A stretch of DNA of 64,000 nucleotides from assembly GCF_007741535.1 (NCBI RefSeq), contig NZ_CP036525.1, positions 4,340,001 through 4,404,000 on the forward strand, given 5' to 3'. Source of the DNA: Rubripirellula lacrimiformis (GTDB lineage Bacteria; Planctomycetota; Planctomycetia; Pirellulales; Pirellulaceae). Position numbers and translations under genes: made by a program. Position 1 is the stretch's first letter. Each line of letters opens with the position of its first letter. The notes beneath the pieces were generated by a model, which saw only the letters and a program-made list of their open reading frames with translations, had not been told where the DNA came from and did not search any database. This document shows, piece after piece, positions 24,812 to 33,246 of this stretch.

Positions 24812-25275
24812 CGAAGATGAACGATCTACGGACCATCGAATTTGCAGACCTGACCGCTGCCGTCGACGAAGCGCGTTCCCTGTTGGCCAGTGGATACAGC
24901 CGTCAGGGACAGTGGACGCTGGGCCAAATTTGCCGACACTTGGTGTTGGTTCAAGATCCCAGCGTTGATGGGTATCCCCGTTGGATGTCGTTGTTCGCGT
25001 TCTTGCGGCCAGTGATGCGACGATGGCTTTTGCCCAAGCTACTCAGCGGCGATTCGCCAACGGGCATTCGGACAACATCTTCGTTCACACCACCCGCTTC
25101 TACCGACGATGCGACGGAGGTGGATCGGTTCGCCGCTAGTGTCGATCGACTGTTGCATTACACGGGAGACTACGCAGCCCACCCAGCGTTCGGCCGCCTG
25201 CCCCGAGCACGGATCCTCGAGATTCACAGTGCCCACGCCGCACACCATCTGCGGTTCCTGATTCCCAGCAAATGA
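24808..25275 (+). CDS. DUF1569 (DinB-like) protein
   Basis: A 155-residue protein. GQWTLGQICRHLVLVQDPSVDGYPRW, DDATEVDRFAASVDRLLHYTGDYAAHPAFGRL and the C-terminal EIHSAHAAHHLRFLIP match DUF1569, a family in the DinB/YfiT four-helix superfamily. It has its histidines in the expected places (H35, H148 and H149 region). Metal-dependent thiol transferases occur in this superfamily, but no activity is established for DUF1569. The start overlaps the stop of the oxidoreductase by ATGA, so the two are translationally coupled and probably serve one detoxification-type task. Confidence 0.8.
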   Translation: MTKMNDLRTIEFADLTAAVDEARSLLASGYSRQGQWTLGQICRHLVLVQDPSVDGYPRWMSLFAFLRPVMRRWLLPKLLSGDSPTGIRTTSSFTPPASTDDATEVDRFAASVDRLLHYTGDYAAHPAFGRLPRARILEIHSAHAAHHLRFLIPSK

Positions 25276-25285
25276 TCCAACCAAC

Positions 25286-25330
25286 GTAGGCCGGAACAGG
25301 GATCCAAGCGACGCAGATCCGGCAATCTGA
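25286..25330. repeat. Single copy of the GTAGGCCGGA...GATCCGGCAATC element
   Basis: GTAGGCCGGA at the left and GATCCGGCAATC at the right, with AGCGACG between, match the heart of each unit of the tandem array at 49704-50578. A lone copy 24 kb away shows that the array grew from a dispersed palindromic repeat. Confidence 0.7.
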
Positions 25331-25449
25331 CACCGCAACGCACGCTACCTGCCGGTCCCCTTTCCGCCTACATTCCAATCGCAATCCACGAAACCGCTTC
25401 AGTGCAAATCAAATGCACCACCTAACTTGCCAGCATCACAATTCCCGGC

Positions 25450-26622
25450 CTAAGGATTCAGGACAACTTTGATGCAGCTGTCGCTGCGTTGTTCGAAAGT
25501 CTTGTAAAGCTCGGGAGCTTGATCCAGAGATCCGCGGTGCGTGATCACAAACGACGGGTCGATGGCTCCTTCGACGATCTTTTCCAGCAAGGGCTGCAAG
25601 TACCTTTGAACATGCGTTTGTCCCATCTTGAAGGTCAACGCCTTGTTCATCGCCGGCCCCATGGGAATTCCGTCCACCGTGCTCGTGTAGACACCGGGAA
25701 TCGAAATTGTCCCGCCCTTGCGACAGCACTTGATCGCTTCGGCCAACACATACGGATGGTTCGCCGGTACGTGAGTCGCCTCTTTGACGTCGTCAATCGC
25801 TTCGCGGATCCCGCTAGCCGCATGAGCTTCGGCGCCCACCGCATCGATACATCGATCCGGCCCGCGTCCTTTCGTCATCTCCATTAGCCGCTCGTACACA
25901 TCCTGTTGTTCAAAATGAATCGTCTCGGCCTTGCCATGTCTCCGTGCCATCTCCAACCGCTCGGGTTCACGGTCAATCGCGATCACTCGACCTGCACCGA
26001 ACATCCATGCACTTTGAATGGCGAACTGAGCGACTGGGCCACAGCCCCATACGGCGACGGTGTCGCCGGGCTCGATGTCACAATTCTCGGCACCCATGTA
26101 TCCAGTTGGAAAAATATCCGAAAGGAAAAGGACTTGGTCATCGGGTATGCCGTCGGGAATCTTGATCGGCCCGACATCGGCAAACGGAACTCGCAGGTAC
26201 TCGGCCTGCCCGCCCGCGAAGCCACCTAGCATGTGCGAATACCCGAGCAGGCCGGCGGGCGACTGGCCCATCATTTTGGCCGCCATGTCCGCGTTGGGGT
26301 TGGATTCATCGCATAGCGAAAATTCAGTTCGGTTACAGAAGAAGCAGTGACCACACGAAAGAGTGAACGGTACCACGACACGATCACCCTTCTTCAATTT
26401 CGATACAGCATTCCCCACTTCGACGACCACGCCCATCGGTTCATGACCGATCACATCGCCCGCTTGCATCGACGGCATGTAACCGTTGTACAAGTGAAGG
26501 TCGCTGCCGCAAATTGCCGTCGACGTCACTTGAATGACAACATCGCCCGGATCCACAATTTTGGGATCATCGACATTGTCTACTCGCATGTCATGACGCC
26601 CGTGCCAACAAACCGCTTTCAT
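25450..26622 (-). CDS. Zinc-dependent alcohol dehydrogenase, formaldehyde-dehydrogenase-like
   Basis: A 390-residue zinc MDR enzyme. The catalytic zinc site is C38 (ICGSDLH), H60 and E61 (GHEPMG). The structural zinc cysteines are C90, C93, C96 and C104 ([15 protein letters not shown]). The NAD-binding segment is [29 protein letters not shown]. The long insert ([36 protein letters not shown]) and the C-terminal extension place it with glutathione-independent formaldehyde dehydrogenase-like proteins. It probably oxidises or dismutates a small aldehyde or alcohol; the substrate is not decided by sequence. Single gene, no clear operon partner. Confidence 0.88.
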   Translation of the reverse strand: MKAVCWHGRHDMRVDNVDDPKIVDPGDVVIQVTSTAICGSDLHLYNGYMPSMQAGDVIGHEPMGVVVEVGNAVSKLKKGDRVVVPFTLSCGHCFFCNRTEFSLCDESNPNADMAAKMMGQSPAGLLGYSHMLGGFAGGQAEYLRVPFADVGPIKIPDGIPDDQVLFLSDIFPTGYMGAENCDIEPGDTVAVWGCGPVAQFAIQSAWMFGAGRVIAIDREPERLEMARRHGKAETIHFEQQDVYERLMEMTKGRGPDRCIDAVGAEAHAASGIREAIDDVKEATHVPANHPYVLAEAIKCCRKGGTISIPGVYTSTVDGIPMGPAMNKALTFKMGQTHVQRYLQPLLEKIVEGAIDPSFVITHRGSLDQAPELYKTFEQRSDSCIKVVLNP

Positions 26623-27177
26623 CGTTACTTCCTATCTTGGACTGAATCGTAGGGAACGACGCTGATGAAAGCACTTCGCGTGCCAGCCGTTTGACCGAGG
26701 CGATTCCAGGCGATGACCAGATTTATGCCTGTGCCCTCAGCTTCGCCGCGCGTAGGCCGGTAATCGGATGGCATTGTCGTGCACCTCACCCGACGGGGAA
26801 CGTTTGCAAGGTAGCGACGTTTAGGGTTCCGCTGGTACTTTGGAAGAACGTCGAGGTACGCGATGTGCTGTTACCGTTCACCGCAACGACCCCTGTTGCG
26901 AACCACGGAGCCAAGGCATCGTTCGGATAAAGATCTTGATTCCTGACGGACGCCGATTTGTGACAACAGATTCAAACTTTGCAGTTTGGCAGGAAGCGAA
27001 CCGAACAGCCTGGTCGCTCAGAAACCGACCTCGGGTCGAAGCATCGCGGAAGCCAATGAAAGTGGAGCTAGACAGAATCTGCATCCTTGATTCACAAAGC
27101 GACCCGCAATAGCCAAGTCATAGCCGCGATTCAGCGAGCAGGCTTGATGGACTCTTCCAAAGCAATCACGGACCTCA
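26623..27177. other. Intergenic stretch, no supported gene
   Basis: 555 bp upstream of the alcohol dehydrogenase. The open frames on both strands are short, without ribosome binding sites, and disagree with the local codon pattern. No repeat or RNA hairpin was found. It probably holds the promoter of the dehydrogenase gene and decayed sequence. Confidence 0.4.
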
Positions 27178-27498
27178 ATGGACTACCCGAAAACGCCCGA
27201 TGGCCGGTACTTCGTCCACAACGAAAGACTTTGGCGGTGCAGCAATCCGAATCTCAGCGAAGAACTTCGCACTCGCTTGGTTGCAGAGCTGATGGACGCT
27301 CGCCGTGAAGTCCGGCGGGCGAAAAGAGCGATGGAGGCCACGTCCCTAGCGGACGCCAGACAACGGGTTCATACCGCGAAGGTTGCTTTGGGCGAACGCG
27401 GGAACACTTGGTGGGACGATGACACCGATTTCAATCGGTTCCTCGTCAAAAATACGCCCTACGCCCAGTGGTGGATGGACTTGGCGCATCAAAAATGA
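27178..27498 (+). CDS. Conserved hypothetical protein (RYF...LWRCSNPNL family)
   Basis: A 106-residue soluble protein: DGRYFVHNERLWRCSNPNLSEELRTRLVAELMDARREV, a charged helical middle (about 45-75), and ERGNTWWDDDTDFNRFLVKNTPYAQWW near the end. I recognise this arrangement from short proteins widespread in Proteobacteria and planctomycetes whose function is not known. The protein looks intact. A 124-bp MITE begins 9 nt after its stop codon. Confidence 0.75.
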   Translation: MDYPKTPDGRYFVHNERLWRCSNPNLSEELRTRLVAELMDARREVRRAKRAMEATSLADARQRVHTAKVALGERGNTWWDDDTDFNRFLVKNTPYAQWWMDLAHQK

Positions 27499-27506
27499 TC
27501 CGCCAG

Positions 27507-27630
27507 GCAACAAGCGACCCAAAAGTGTCGCGATTGAAGTCATCTCGCCCCCGCCGCGCAGCGGTTTGCGGGGGAAGAGAGTTGGAGAGAGGGGGGAAGA
27601 AAGCAACGACACTGATGGATCGCTCGTTGC
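27507..27630 (+). mobile_element. 124-bp MITE, copy A
   Basis: It begins GCAACAAGCGACC and ends GGATCGCTCGTTGC. A central hairpin (CCCCCGC...GCGGGGG) is followed by a purine-rich stretch GGAGAGAGGGGGGAAGAAA. The sequence is the same family as 31397-31518, 37554-37677 and 52145-52263. The left inverted repeat has changes relative to copy C. No ORF. Confidence 0.85.
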
Positions 27631-27714
27631 TTCGCCTTTTCGGGGATCCATCACGAATTCACGGTCCAAGGCAAGCCGCCTTGGTGGGTACGCACGGCGA
27701 AACCAGTCGTACAA

Positions 27715-27903
27715 TCAATTTAGATCCCGCGCCCGCTCGTTGTTCTCTTCCAGACGCTTGGCGGTTTCCTCGCGATAAAGTTGCGTACTGACGGTGTGGT
27801 CGCTCTTCGATCGTTCGTCCGCACGACTTGCCGCGTCGTGGTCGATGCCGCGAACAATGGGAGACGATACGCCGTGAACGGTTTGAATCGGATAGCTGGC
27901 CAT
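27715..27903 (-). CDS. Small hypothetical protein
   Basis: A 62-residue hydrophilic protein with no cysteines (MASYPIQTVHGVSSPIVRGI, then a charged helical tail with YREETAKRLEENNERAR). It is preceded on its strand by AGGAT near the start. No family recognised. It could be a small cytosolic protein or a chance frame; the amino-acid composition favours the former slightly. Confidence 0.45.
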   Translation of the reverse strand: MASYPIQTVHGVSSPIVRGIDHDAASRADERSKSDHTVSTQLYREETAKRLEENNERARDLN

Positions 27904-28002
27904 GGTTGATCCTGATCGGAATGCGGAAGTTGCCTTTGGGTTGATCTATTCACGTAAGCATTCGCCGTGCCGAAATGCTCGATCTTCTGACCGTGACCGA
28001 GT

Positions 28003-28395
28003 TTAGTTGTTCCAAGTGATCGTGAACTGCAACACGGTCGCAATGGAAACCCACACCAGGTATGGGATCTGTGCAAGAGCGATCCAGCGGTGGTGAGGCC
28101 AAATCGCCTTCATCGCCCATAGGATCGTGATCCAAACGATCGCGATGTCGACCGCCGCAAGCGGGAGATTTCGAAGACCAAACTGAATCGGCGTGAACGC
28201 GACGTTCGCGATCAGGTTGATCACCAGCGGGATCGCCACCGGAAACGGAATCTTCTTGCGAGCGACTCGATAGAAGATGTAGCCAAAGGTAACCAATATG
28301 ATCGGATACAGAATCTGCCAGATCAGCCCGATCGTCGATGGTTCGGGAGTCCAGGTTGGTTTTTCGAGAGCATCGTACCAGTCACGCCAAGACAT
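28003..28395 (-). CDS. tspO: TspO/MBR-family membrane protein
   Basis: A 130-residue five-helix protein of the translocator (TspO) family. WYDALEKPTWTPEP begins the first loop, IGLIWQILYPIILVTFGYIFYRV covers helix 2, FTPIQFGLRNLPLAAVDI helix 3 and its loop, and the ending has the conserved IPYLVWVSIATVLQFTITWNN. It is shorter by about 25 residues than typical members because helix 1 is missing or very short (usual start FxxxGxxYxxL). Family members bind porphyrins or tryptophan metabolites and act in stress regulation. It lies downstream of the glycan gene cluster, same strand. Confidence 0.82.
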   Translation of the reverse strand: MSWRDWYDALEKPTWTPEPSTIGLIWQILYPIILVTFGYIFYRVARKKIPFPVAIPLVINLIANVAFTPIQFGLRNLPLAAVDIAIVWITILWAMKAIWPHHRWIALAQIPYLVWVSIATVLQFTITWNN

Positions 28396-28644
28396 GTTTC
28401 AATCAAAATCAGTAGGGAGAGATCGAGTGCAAAAACGAGTCGCTTTCGCAGAGCAAAAAGGAGACCAGTACCCGGGGATTCTGCTCGTCGTCGATTCCGC
28501 CCGAGCGGTTACCTGACATCATTCATTCCATTTTCTGCGACCGACGACGATTCACATCAGTGTACCTGTTGGCGATTGACGCCGGTCGTCATGTTGTTGG
28601 TTTCGATCCTCCCGTTCGCGGTGAATCGCTGCAACGGAACCCAA

Positions 28645-29658
28645 TCAGGCTTTGCCAAGGATGCGTCGATAGACGCTGATGTAGGCGTCCGCCATCCGAT
28701 CGATCGAGAACCGTTCTGCCACGGAACGACGGACAGTGCTGCGATCGATGTCACCGATTCGCTCGATCGCCCGACTCGCCTCTTCGAGGCCGTCGACCAG
28801 AAAACCTGTGACGCCATGTTCAATCAATTCGGACATCGACCCGCGTCTCGTAGCGATCACCGGCGTCCCGCAGGCCATCGCCTCGACGACCGAAAGCCCA
28901 AACGGTTCATCGAAGTTGATCAGATGCAGCAAGGCGTGTGCATTCCCCAGTGCGTCTAACCGCTGCTGCCCACCAACCGCACCGTGATACGTCATGTGCA
29001 CACCATCGTTGGCCGAGACTACTTCCGATTGATAGTATCCATCATCCTGCACGATACCGTACATATTCAGATGACGCCCGCATCGCCGTGCAACGGCGAT
29101 CGCCTCGGCCGCCCCTTTATCGGGATGGATTCGGCCAAAGAATAGCAGGTCATCGCTAGTGTTTGCATGGAACGGAAAGTCATCCAACGGAATCCCATGA
29201 TGGATGGTGGCCGCATACCGGAGACCGGGATGGCGATCGGCGTCACTGATGGCAACGTAATGCACCACGTCCTGGAATTCGCGATACATCGGCATGATCC
29301 GATCCGACGAAAATCCATGAATCGTTGTGACAATCGGCGTCTTCACCAATCGTGAAAACGCGTGGGCGGGAAAATCCGCTTGGTTGTGAATCAAATCAAA
29401 CCGATCGGCCTGTTCAAACAGATACGCCAAATGTCGGAACTCCCAAACCTTTGCGTCGATCGATGCATCATCCCCGTACGGCGCCGGCACCACACCGTCA
29501 AGCGTTCCCGTGGTCTCGCTATCCAATGTCGCAAAGAGTGTCACGTCGATCCCCCGTCTGACCAATGCCTCGGTCAACATGCTGGTAACGAGTTCCCAAG
29601 GACCGTAGGCTCTAGGCGGCGTTCGCCACGCAATCGGAGCCAGCATCGCAATACGCAT
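28645..29658 (-). CDS. GT4-type glycosyltransferase
   Basis: A 337-residue GT-B fold enzyme. The N-terminal domain (MRIAMLAPIAWRTPPRAYGPWELVTSMLTEAL) carries the acceptor-side glycine/proline loop. The C-terminal domain has LLFFGRIHPDKGAAEAIAVA and the family-4 signature FDEPFGLSVVEAMACGTPVIATRRGS, whose E-x7-E pair (EPFGLSVVE) contacts the donor sugar-nucleotide. It begins 1 nt after the stop of the GH13 gene on the same strand, so the two are cotranscribed. Donor and acceptor are unknown; retaining alpha-transfer is expected for GT4. Confidence 0.88.
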   Translation of the reverse strand: MRIAMLAPIAWRTPPRAYGPWELVTSMLTEALVRRGIDVTLFATLDSETTGTLDGVVPAPYGDDASIDAKVWEFRHLAYLFEQADRFDLIHNQADFPAHAFSRLVKTPIVTTIHGFSSDRIMPMYREFQDVVHYVAISDADRHPGLRYAATIHHGIPLDDFPFHANTSDDLLFFGRIHPDKGAAEAIAVARRCGRHLNMYGIVQDDGYYQSEVVSANDGVHMTYHGAVGGQQRLDALGNAHALLHLINFDEPFGLSVVEAMACGTPVIATRRGSMSELIEHGVTGFLVDGLEEASRAIERIGDIDRSTVRRSVAERFSIDRMADAYISVYRRILGKA

Positions 29659-29659
29659 G

Positions 29660-31288
29660 TTAGTGTTGCCCGTAAATTTTCAAGATCAAACCTTCGTTCG
29701 GCTCCAGCGTCTCATCATGTGGCCGATCGCCACCTGTCACGGGCCGCAGCGTCGAAACCAGTACATCGGTGCCCGCCAACTTTTGATCCAGCGAAGACAG
29801 CGGCAGCGGCCGCATCTGGTCACTAAGGTTCATCGCAATCAGCAATCGCTGGTCGCCATGCTGGCGTTCGTACGCCAGCACATCGTCTGCGGAATCAATC
29901 AGCGTCAGATTCCCGCTGGTCAGCGCAGGGTGGCTCCGCCGAAACGATAGCAGGGTTTGGTAAAGCGAAAGAATCGAATCGCTATTTCGACTTTGCATAG
30001 CGACATTGCGATCACGCCAATCGTCGTTTAGCGGCAGCCATGGATCGACGGTGCTGAACCCCGCGAATTCGTGGTCGTCCCACGGTATCGGCGTTCGCGA
30101 GCGATCCCGCCCAATCCCGAGTTCAGGCTGACGCAGGTCCTGTGGATCTCGAACTCGATCGCGTGGGATACAGACTTCCCCGATGCCAATTTCATCACCT
30201 TGATAAAGTGTCGGCGTTCCGCGAAGCGTCAGTAGCAGCATCGCTGCGATTCGGGCTTGCGAGTCTCCCACGCGTGCAGCGATGCGAGGTGCGTCATGGC
30301 TGCCGATCACCCAATTGGGCCAGCCGAATGCGGGAAGGCAGGCTTCGTAGTCTGCGATCATCCGTCGCAGTGCCGATGCGTTCCATTGTGTTTCCATCAG
30401 ACCGAAGTTGACGGGCAAGTGGACCTGTGGACGCTCCGCGGTTCCGTACCACTGAACTAAGCGGTCATTTGGCAAACAGATTTCGCCTATCAACACACGG
30501 TCGCCATAGTGATCGGCAAGTGCACGAAAGTCGCAAGCAATCTTGTGGGCGTCCGGTTGGTCAGTCGAATAGGTCTGGATCAATCGGTCTCGTTCGGTAC
30601 GATCGGATGTCCAGTCCCGGTTGATGGGATTGTTTCGCAGTGACGCATCTTTCACGATATGCCACAGTACATCCATCCGAAATCCGTCAACGCCGCGGTC
30701 CAACCAAAACCGCAGCACCGACATCATCGCTAACCGCAGTTCGGGATTTCGCCAATTCAGGTCCGGCTGCTGTTTCAGGAACGCGTGAAGGTAGTATTGG
30801 CCAGTCGGTGCATCCCTCTGCCAAGACGATCCACCAAAGTCACTGATCCAGTTGTTCGGCGGACCTCCACCGGGTGCCGGATCACGCCAAATGTACCAAT
30901 CGCGTTTCGGGTTATCGCGGGATGCCCGGCTTTCGACAAACCATGGATGTTGATCCGAAGAATGATTGGGAACGAAGTCGAGTACAAGCTTCAGCCCCCT
31001 CGCGTGAACCGCAGCCAGCAACCGATCAAATCCATCCAGATCTCCGAATATCGGATCGATGTCGCAATAGTCCGCGACGTCGTAGCCAAAGTCAGCCATC
31101 GGTGAAGGATAGATTGGCGAAAGCCAGATTGCATCGATGCCTAGACGGACAAGGTGGTCCAAACGTGATTCGATACCAGCAAGGTCACCCACCCCGTCCG
31201 AATCGCTATCCTGAAAAGAACGAGGATAAATCTGGTAGATCACCCCCGTTTCCCACCACGCAGGTTGCCTTTGGCTTGGACATTCCAT
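29660..31288 (-). CDS. GH13 alpha-glucosidase/amylase-family enzyme
   Basis: A 542-residue (beta/alpha)8 enzyme with no signal peptide, so probably cytoplasmic. It starts with WWETGVIYQIYPRSFQDSDSDGVGDLAGI, typical of the oligo-1,6-glucosidase/alpha-glucosidase subfamilies. DFVPNHSS is region I. GFRMDVLW holds the nucleophile Asp, LIGEICLP the acid/base Glu, and SHDAPR the third Asp (usually NHD; here SHD). The C-terminal beta domain is complete. In the cluster it could trim or transglycosylate alpha-glucans or sucrose/trehalose-type sugars; specificity is not decided. Confidence 0.9.
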   Translation of the reverse strand: MECPSQRQPAWWETGVIYQIYPRSFQDSDSDGVGDLAGIESRLDHLVRLGIDAIWLSPIYPSPMADFGYDVADYCDIDPIFGDLDGFDRLLAAVHARGLKLVLDFVPNHSSDQHPWFVESRASRDNPKRDWYIWRDPAPGGGPPNNWISDFGGSSWQRDAPTGQYYLHAFLKQQPDLNWRNPELRLAMMSVLRFWLDRGVDGFRMDVLWHIVKDASLRNNPINRDWTSDRTERDRLIQTYSTDQPDAHKIACDFRALADHYGDRVLIGEICLPNDRLVQWYGTAERPQVHLPVNFGLMETQWNASALRRMIADYEACLPAFGWPNWVIGSHDAPRIAARVGDSQARIAAMLLLTLRGTPTLYQGDEIGIGEVCIPRDRVRDPQDLRQPELGIGRDRSRTPIPWDDHEFAGFSTVDPWLPLNDDWRDRNVAMQSRNSDSILSLYQTLLSFRRSHPALTSGNLTLIDSADDVLAYERQHGDQRLLIAMNLSDQMRPLPLSSLDQKLAGTDVLVSTLRPVTGGDRPHDETLEPNEGLILKIYGQH

Positions 31289-31396
31289 ATCGATCTAGCT
31301 CATCTGGAAAAGACGGGAATCACTGCCCGCGTGGTTCGGCGGACCAAACTGGATCGACTATGAGACGCGAGGTAGCCATTTTCGGTGCTTTGCCTA

Positions 31397-31518
31397 GCAA
31401 CGATCGATTAGTAGGTGTCGCTTCTTTCTTCCCCCTCTCTCCAACTCACTCCCCCGCAAACCGCTGCGCGGCGGGGGCGAGATGACTTTCATCGCAACAC
31501 ATATTGATCGCTCGTTGC
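31397..31518 (-). mobile_element. 122-bp MITE, copy B
   Basis: Reverse orientation relative to copy A. It starts GCAACGATCGATTAG and ends TTGATCGCTCGTTGC at 31518. The element's end touches the TAA stop of the GH130 gene at 31519-31521. It lies in the gap between that gene and the GH13 gene, so it sits within the presumed transcript and would place its CCCCCGC...GCGGGGG hairpin between the two. Confidence 0.85.
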
Positions 31519-32967
31519 TTAGGAAGTCATTGACGACAGCAACTCGTTCAAATCGATCGTGGCAAAGGTTGTGGCGTAGTCCGACATCGCGTAGGGGATG
31601 ATCAAAGTGTTCTCGAACACGATCGCACCGCAGGTGTAGACCACGTTGGGAACATACCCTTCTCGCTCCACTTCATTCGGAGTGATCAGTGGTTCAGCAA
31701 GCCGAGCCAGAATCTTGGACGGATCCTCCAAATCCAATAGCATCGCGCCGATGCAGTACTTACGCATTGGACCGACACCGTGGGTCAGGACAAGCCAACC
31801 GGCTTCCGTTTCGATCGGCGATCCGCAGTTGCCCATTTGCACATACTCCCATGGATAAGTGGGCTTGATGATCAATTCAGCGGTGTGCCAAAAGTACAGC
31901 ATGTCCGAATACATCAGGTACAAATGCTCGCCGTCCTGTCGCCCCAGCATTGCGTAATGCCCATTGATCTTCCTGGGAAACAATGCCATTCCTTTGTTCG
32001 CCACCGCCGGACCATTCAGCGTATGCATCTTGAATCGCAGGAAGTCCTTGGTTTCCAGCAACTGTGGCAAGACCATTCGTCCATCGTAGGCGCTGTAGGT
32101 CGCGTAGTACCGACTGGTGCCATCATCATTTTGAAAGTGAACGAATCGGGCGTCTTCGATTCCGTTGGATTCCGTTGGACTGAACGGAAAGATCAGCCGT
32201 TCGGATAGATCATGGTCGGCCGTGTATTGGACTTCGTAGTTGGACTTCGCCAGTATCACCACTTGCTCGACGATCGGTGCAAGTTCGTCATGATGAGACC
32301 GGTGCTCGCGCAGGGATGCATTGAGTCGGGTTTCGAGCTGACCCAGCGTGAATTCGCTAGGCAGTTCTGACAGCACCTGATAGGTGAACGCTGTTCCCAA
32401 GCCTAGCTCGATCAATTTGCGACGGAACAAATCATTCTCGTAACTGGAATCGGGCACAAACGTCGGTGTCGTCACGAATCGAACCGGTTCATCGATTGCG
32501 ATTTCAAGATCACGGCTAATCGTGCCGCTGCGAAACACGATGGACGAGATATGTCCTTCGCCCACCGCTCGCAGACTCATTGCAAACCGTTTCGACCCTG
32601 CCGGAACATTGCTCTGGTCTGGATGCCAAACCAACGAAGGGTTGAACAGAGCCGCAGATTCCAACGCGTATTCTTGAGTAAAGTAGGCACCCAAAAGCAA
32701 TTGCCGGTGGTCGCTCAGAGGCGTGTCGGTCAGCAGGTAGTGCCTAAGATCGCAAAACCGTTGTTTGAAGAACGCTTTGGGGTCTTGATGACGCCCATGA
32801 AATTCATCCAACACATGGTCCAGTTGGCTATCGACTTCCGCCTCCGACAACGTACAAACGCGGGCGATCACGCGAAGGATACGATCGTCGCCGGGTGGCT
32901 GAAACGGTCGCAAGACCACGCGTTGTCGGTTGGGGGATAGAACGATGCCGGTGCGTTTGATTTGCAT
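31519..32967 (-). CDS. GH130-family phosphorylase-type protein (482 residues)
   Basis: A five-bladed propeller protein of family GH130, whose characterised members phosphorolyse beta-mannosides. RTGIVLSPNRQRVVLRPF opens the protein, and ESNGIEDARFVHFQ carries the conserved E-D-x-R region with the catalytic Asp. Blade motifs KDFLRFKMHTLNGPAVANKGMALFPRKINGHYAMLGR and VLTHGVGPMRKYCIGAMLLDLEDP follow, then EREGYVPNVVYTCGA at the end. An N-terminal extension of about 170 residues goes beyond the smallest members. No signal peptide. ATG 32967 is preferred to TTG 32970. Product would be mannose-1-phosphate if the activity is typical. Confidence 0.86.
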   Translation of the reverse strand: MQIKRTGIVLSPNRQRVVLRPFQPPGDDRILRVIARVCTLSEAEVDSQLDHVLDEFHGRHQDPKAFFKQRFCDLRHYLLTDTPLSDHRQLLLGAYFTQEYALESAALFNPSLVWHPDQSNVPAGSKRFAMSLRAVGEGHISSIVFRSGTISRDLEIAIDEPVRFVTTPTFVPDSSYENDLFRRKLIELGLGTAFTYQVLSELPSEFTLGQLETRLNASLREHRSHHDELAPIVEQVVILAKSNYEVQYTADHDLSERLIFPFSPTESNGIEDARFVHFQNDDGTSRYYATYSAYDGRMVLPQLLETKDFLRFKMHTLNGPAVANKGMALFPRKINGHYAMLGRQDGEHLYLMYSDMLYFWHTAELIIKPTYPWEYVQMGNCGSPIETEAGWLVLTHGVGPMRKYCIGAMLLDLEDPSKILARLAEPLITPNEVEREGYVPNVVYTCGAIVFENTLIIPYAMSDYATTFATIDLNELLSSMTS

Positions 32968-33246
32968 CAATGGATACTTCCAGGTTGGATGGGTTCTTTT
33001 TCATGCATTGCCTTTCGTCGAAAGACCATCGCATTGGTTTCGGAAAAATCCGACGGGTTTTCTGCGTAGCCAAACGATCTACCACGCCGACGACGTTCAC
33101 GCATGCAGCACGCCAACGCATGATCAAAAGGCAATGCAGCAATTGCCTGTGACGGTTCGGCAGTTGTTTGGACATGGGGAGGCAACCGAGCCAGCGACCT
33201 CTCTCCTGTCGCGTCTAGCCAGCACCGCCCAAACGGCAAACGCCGC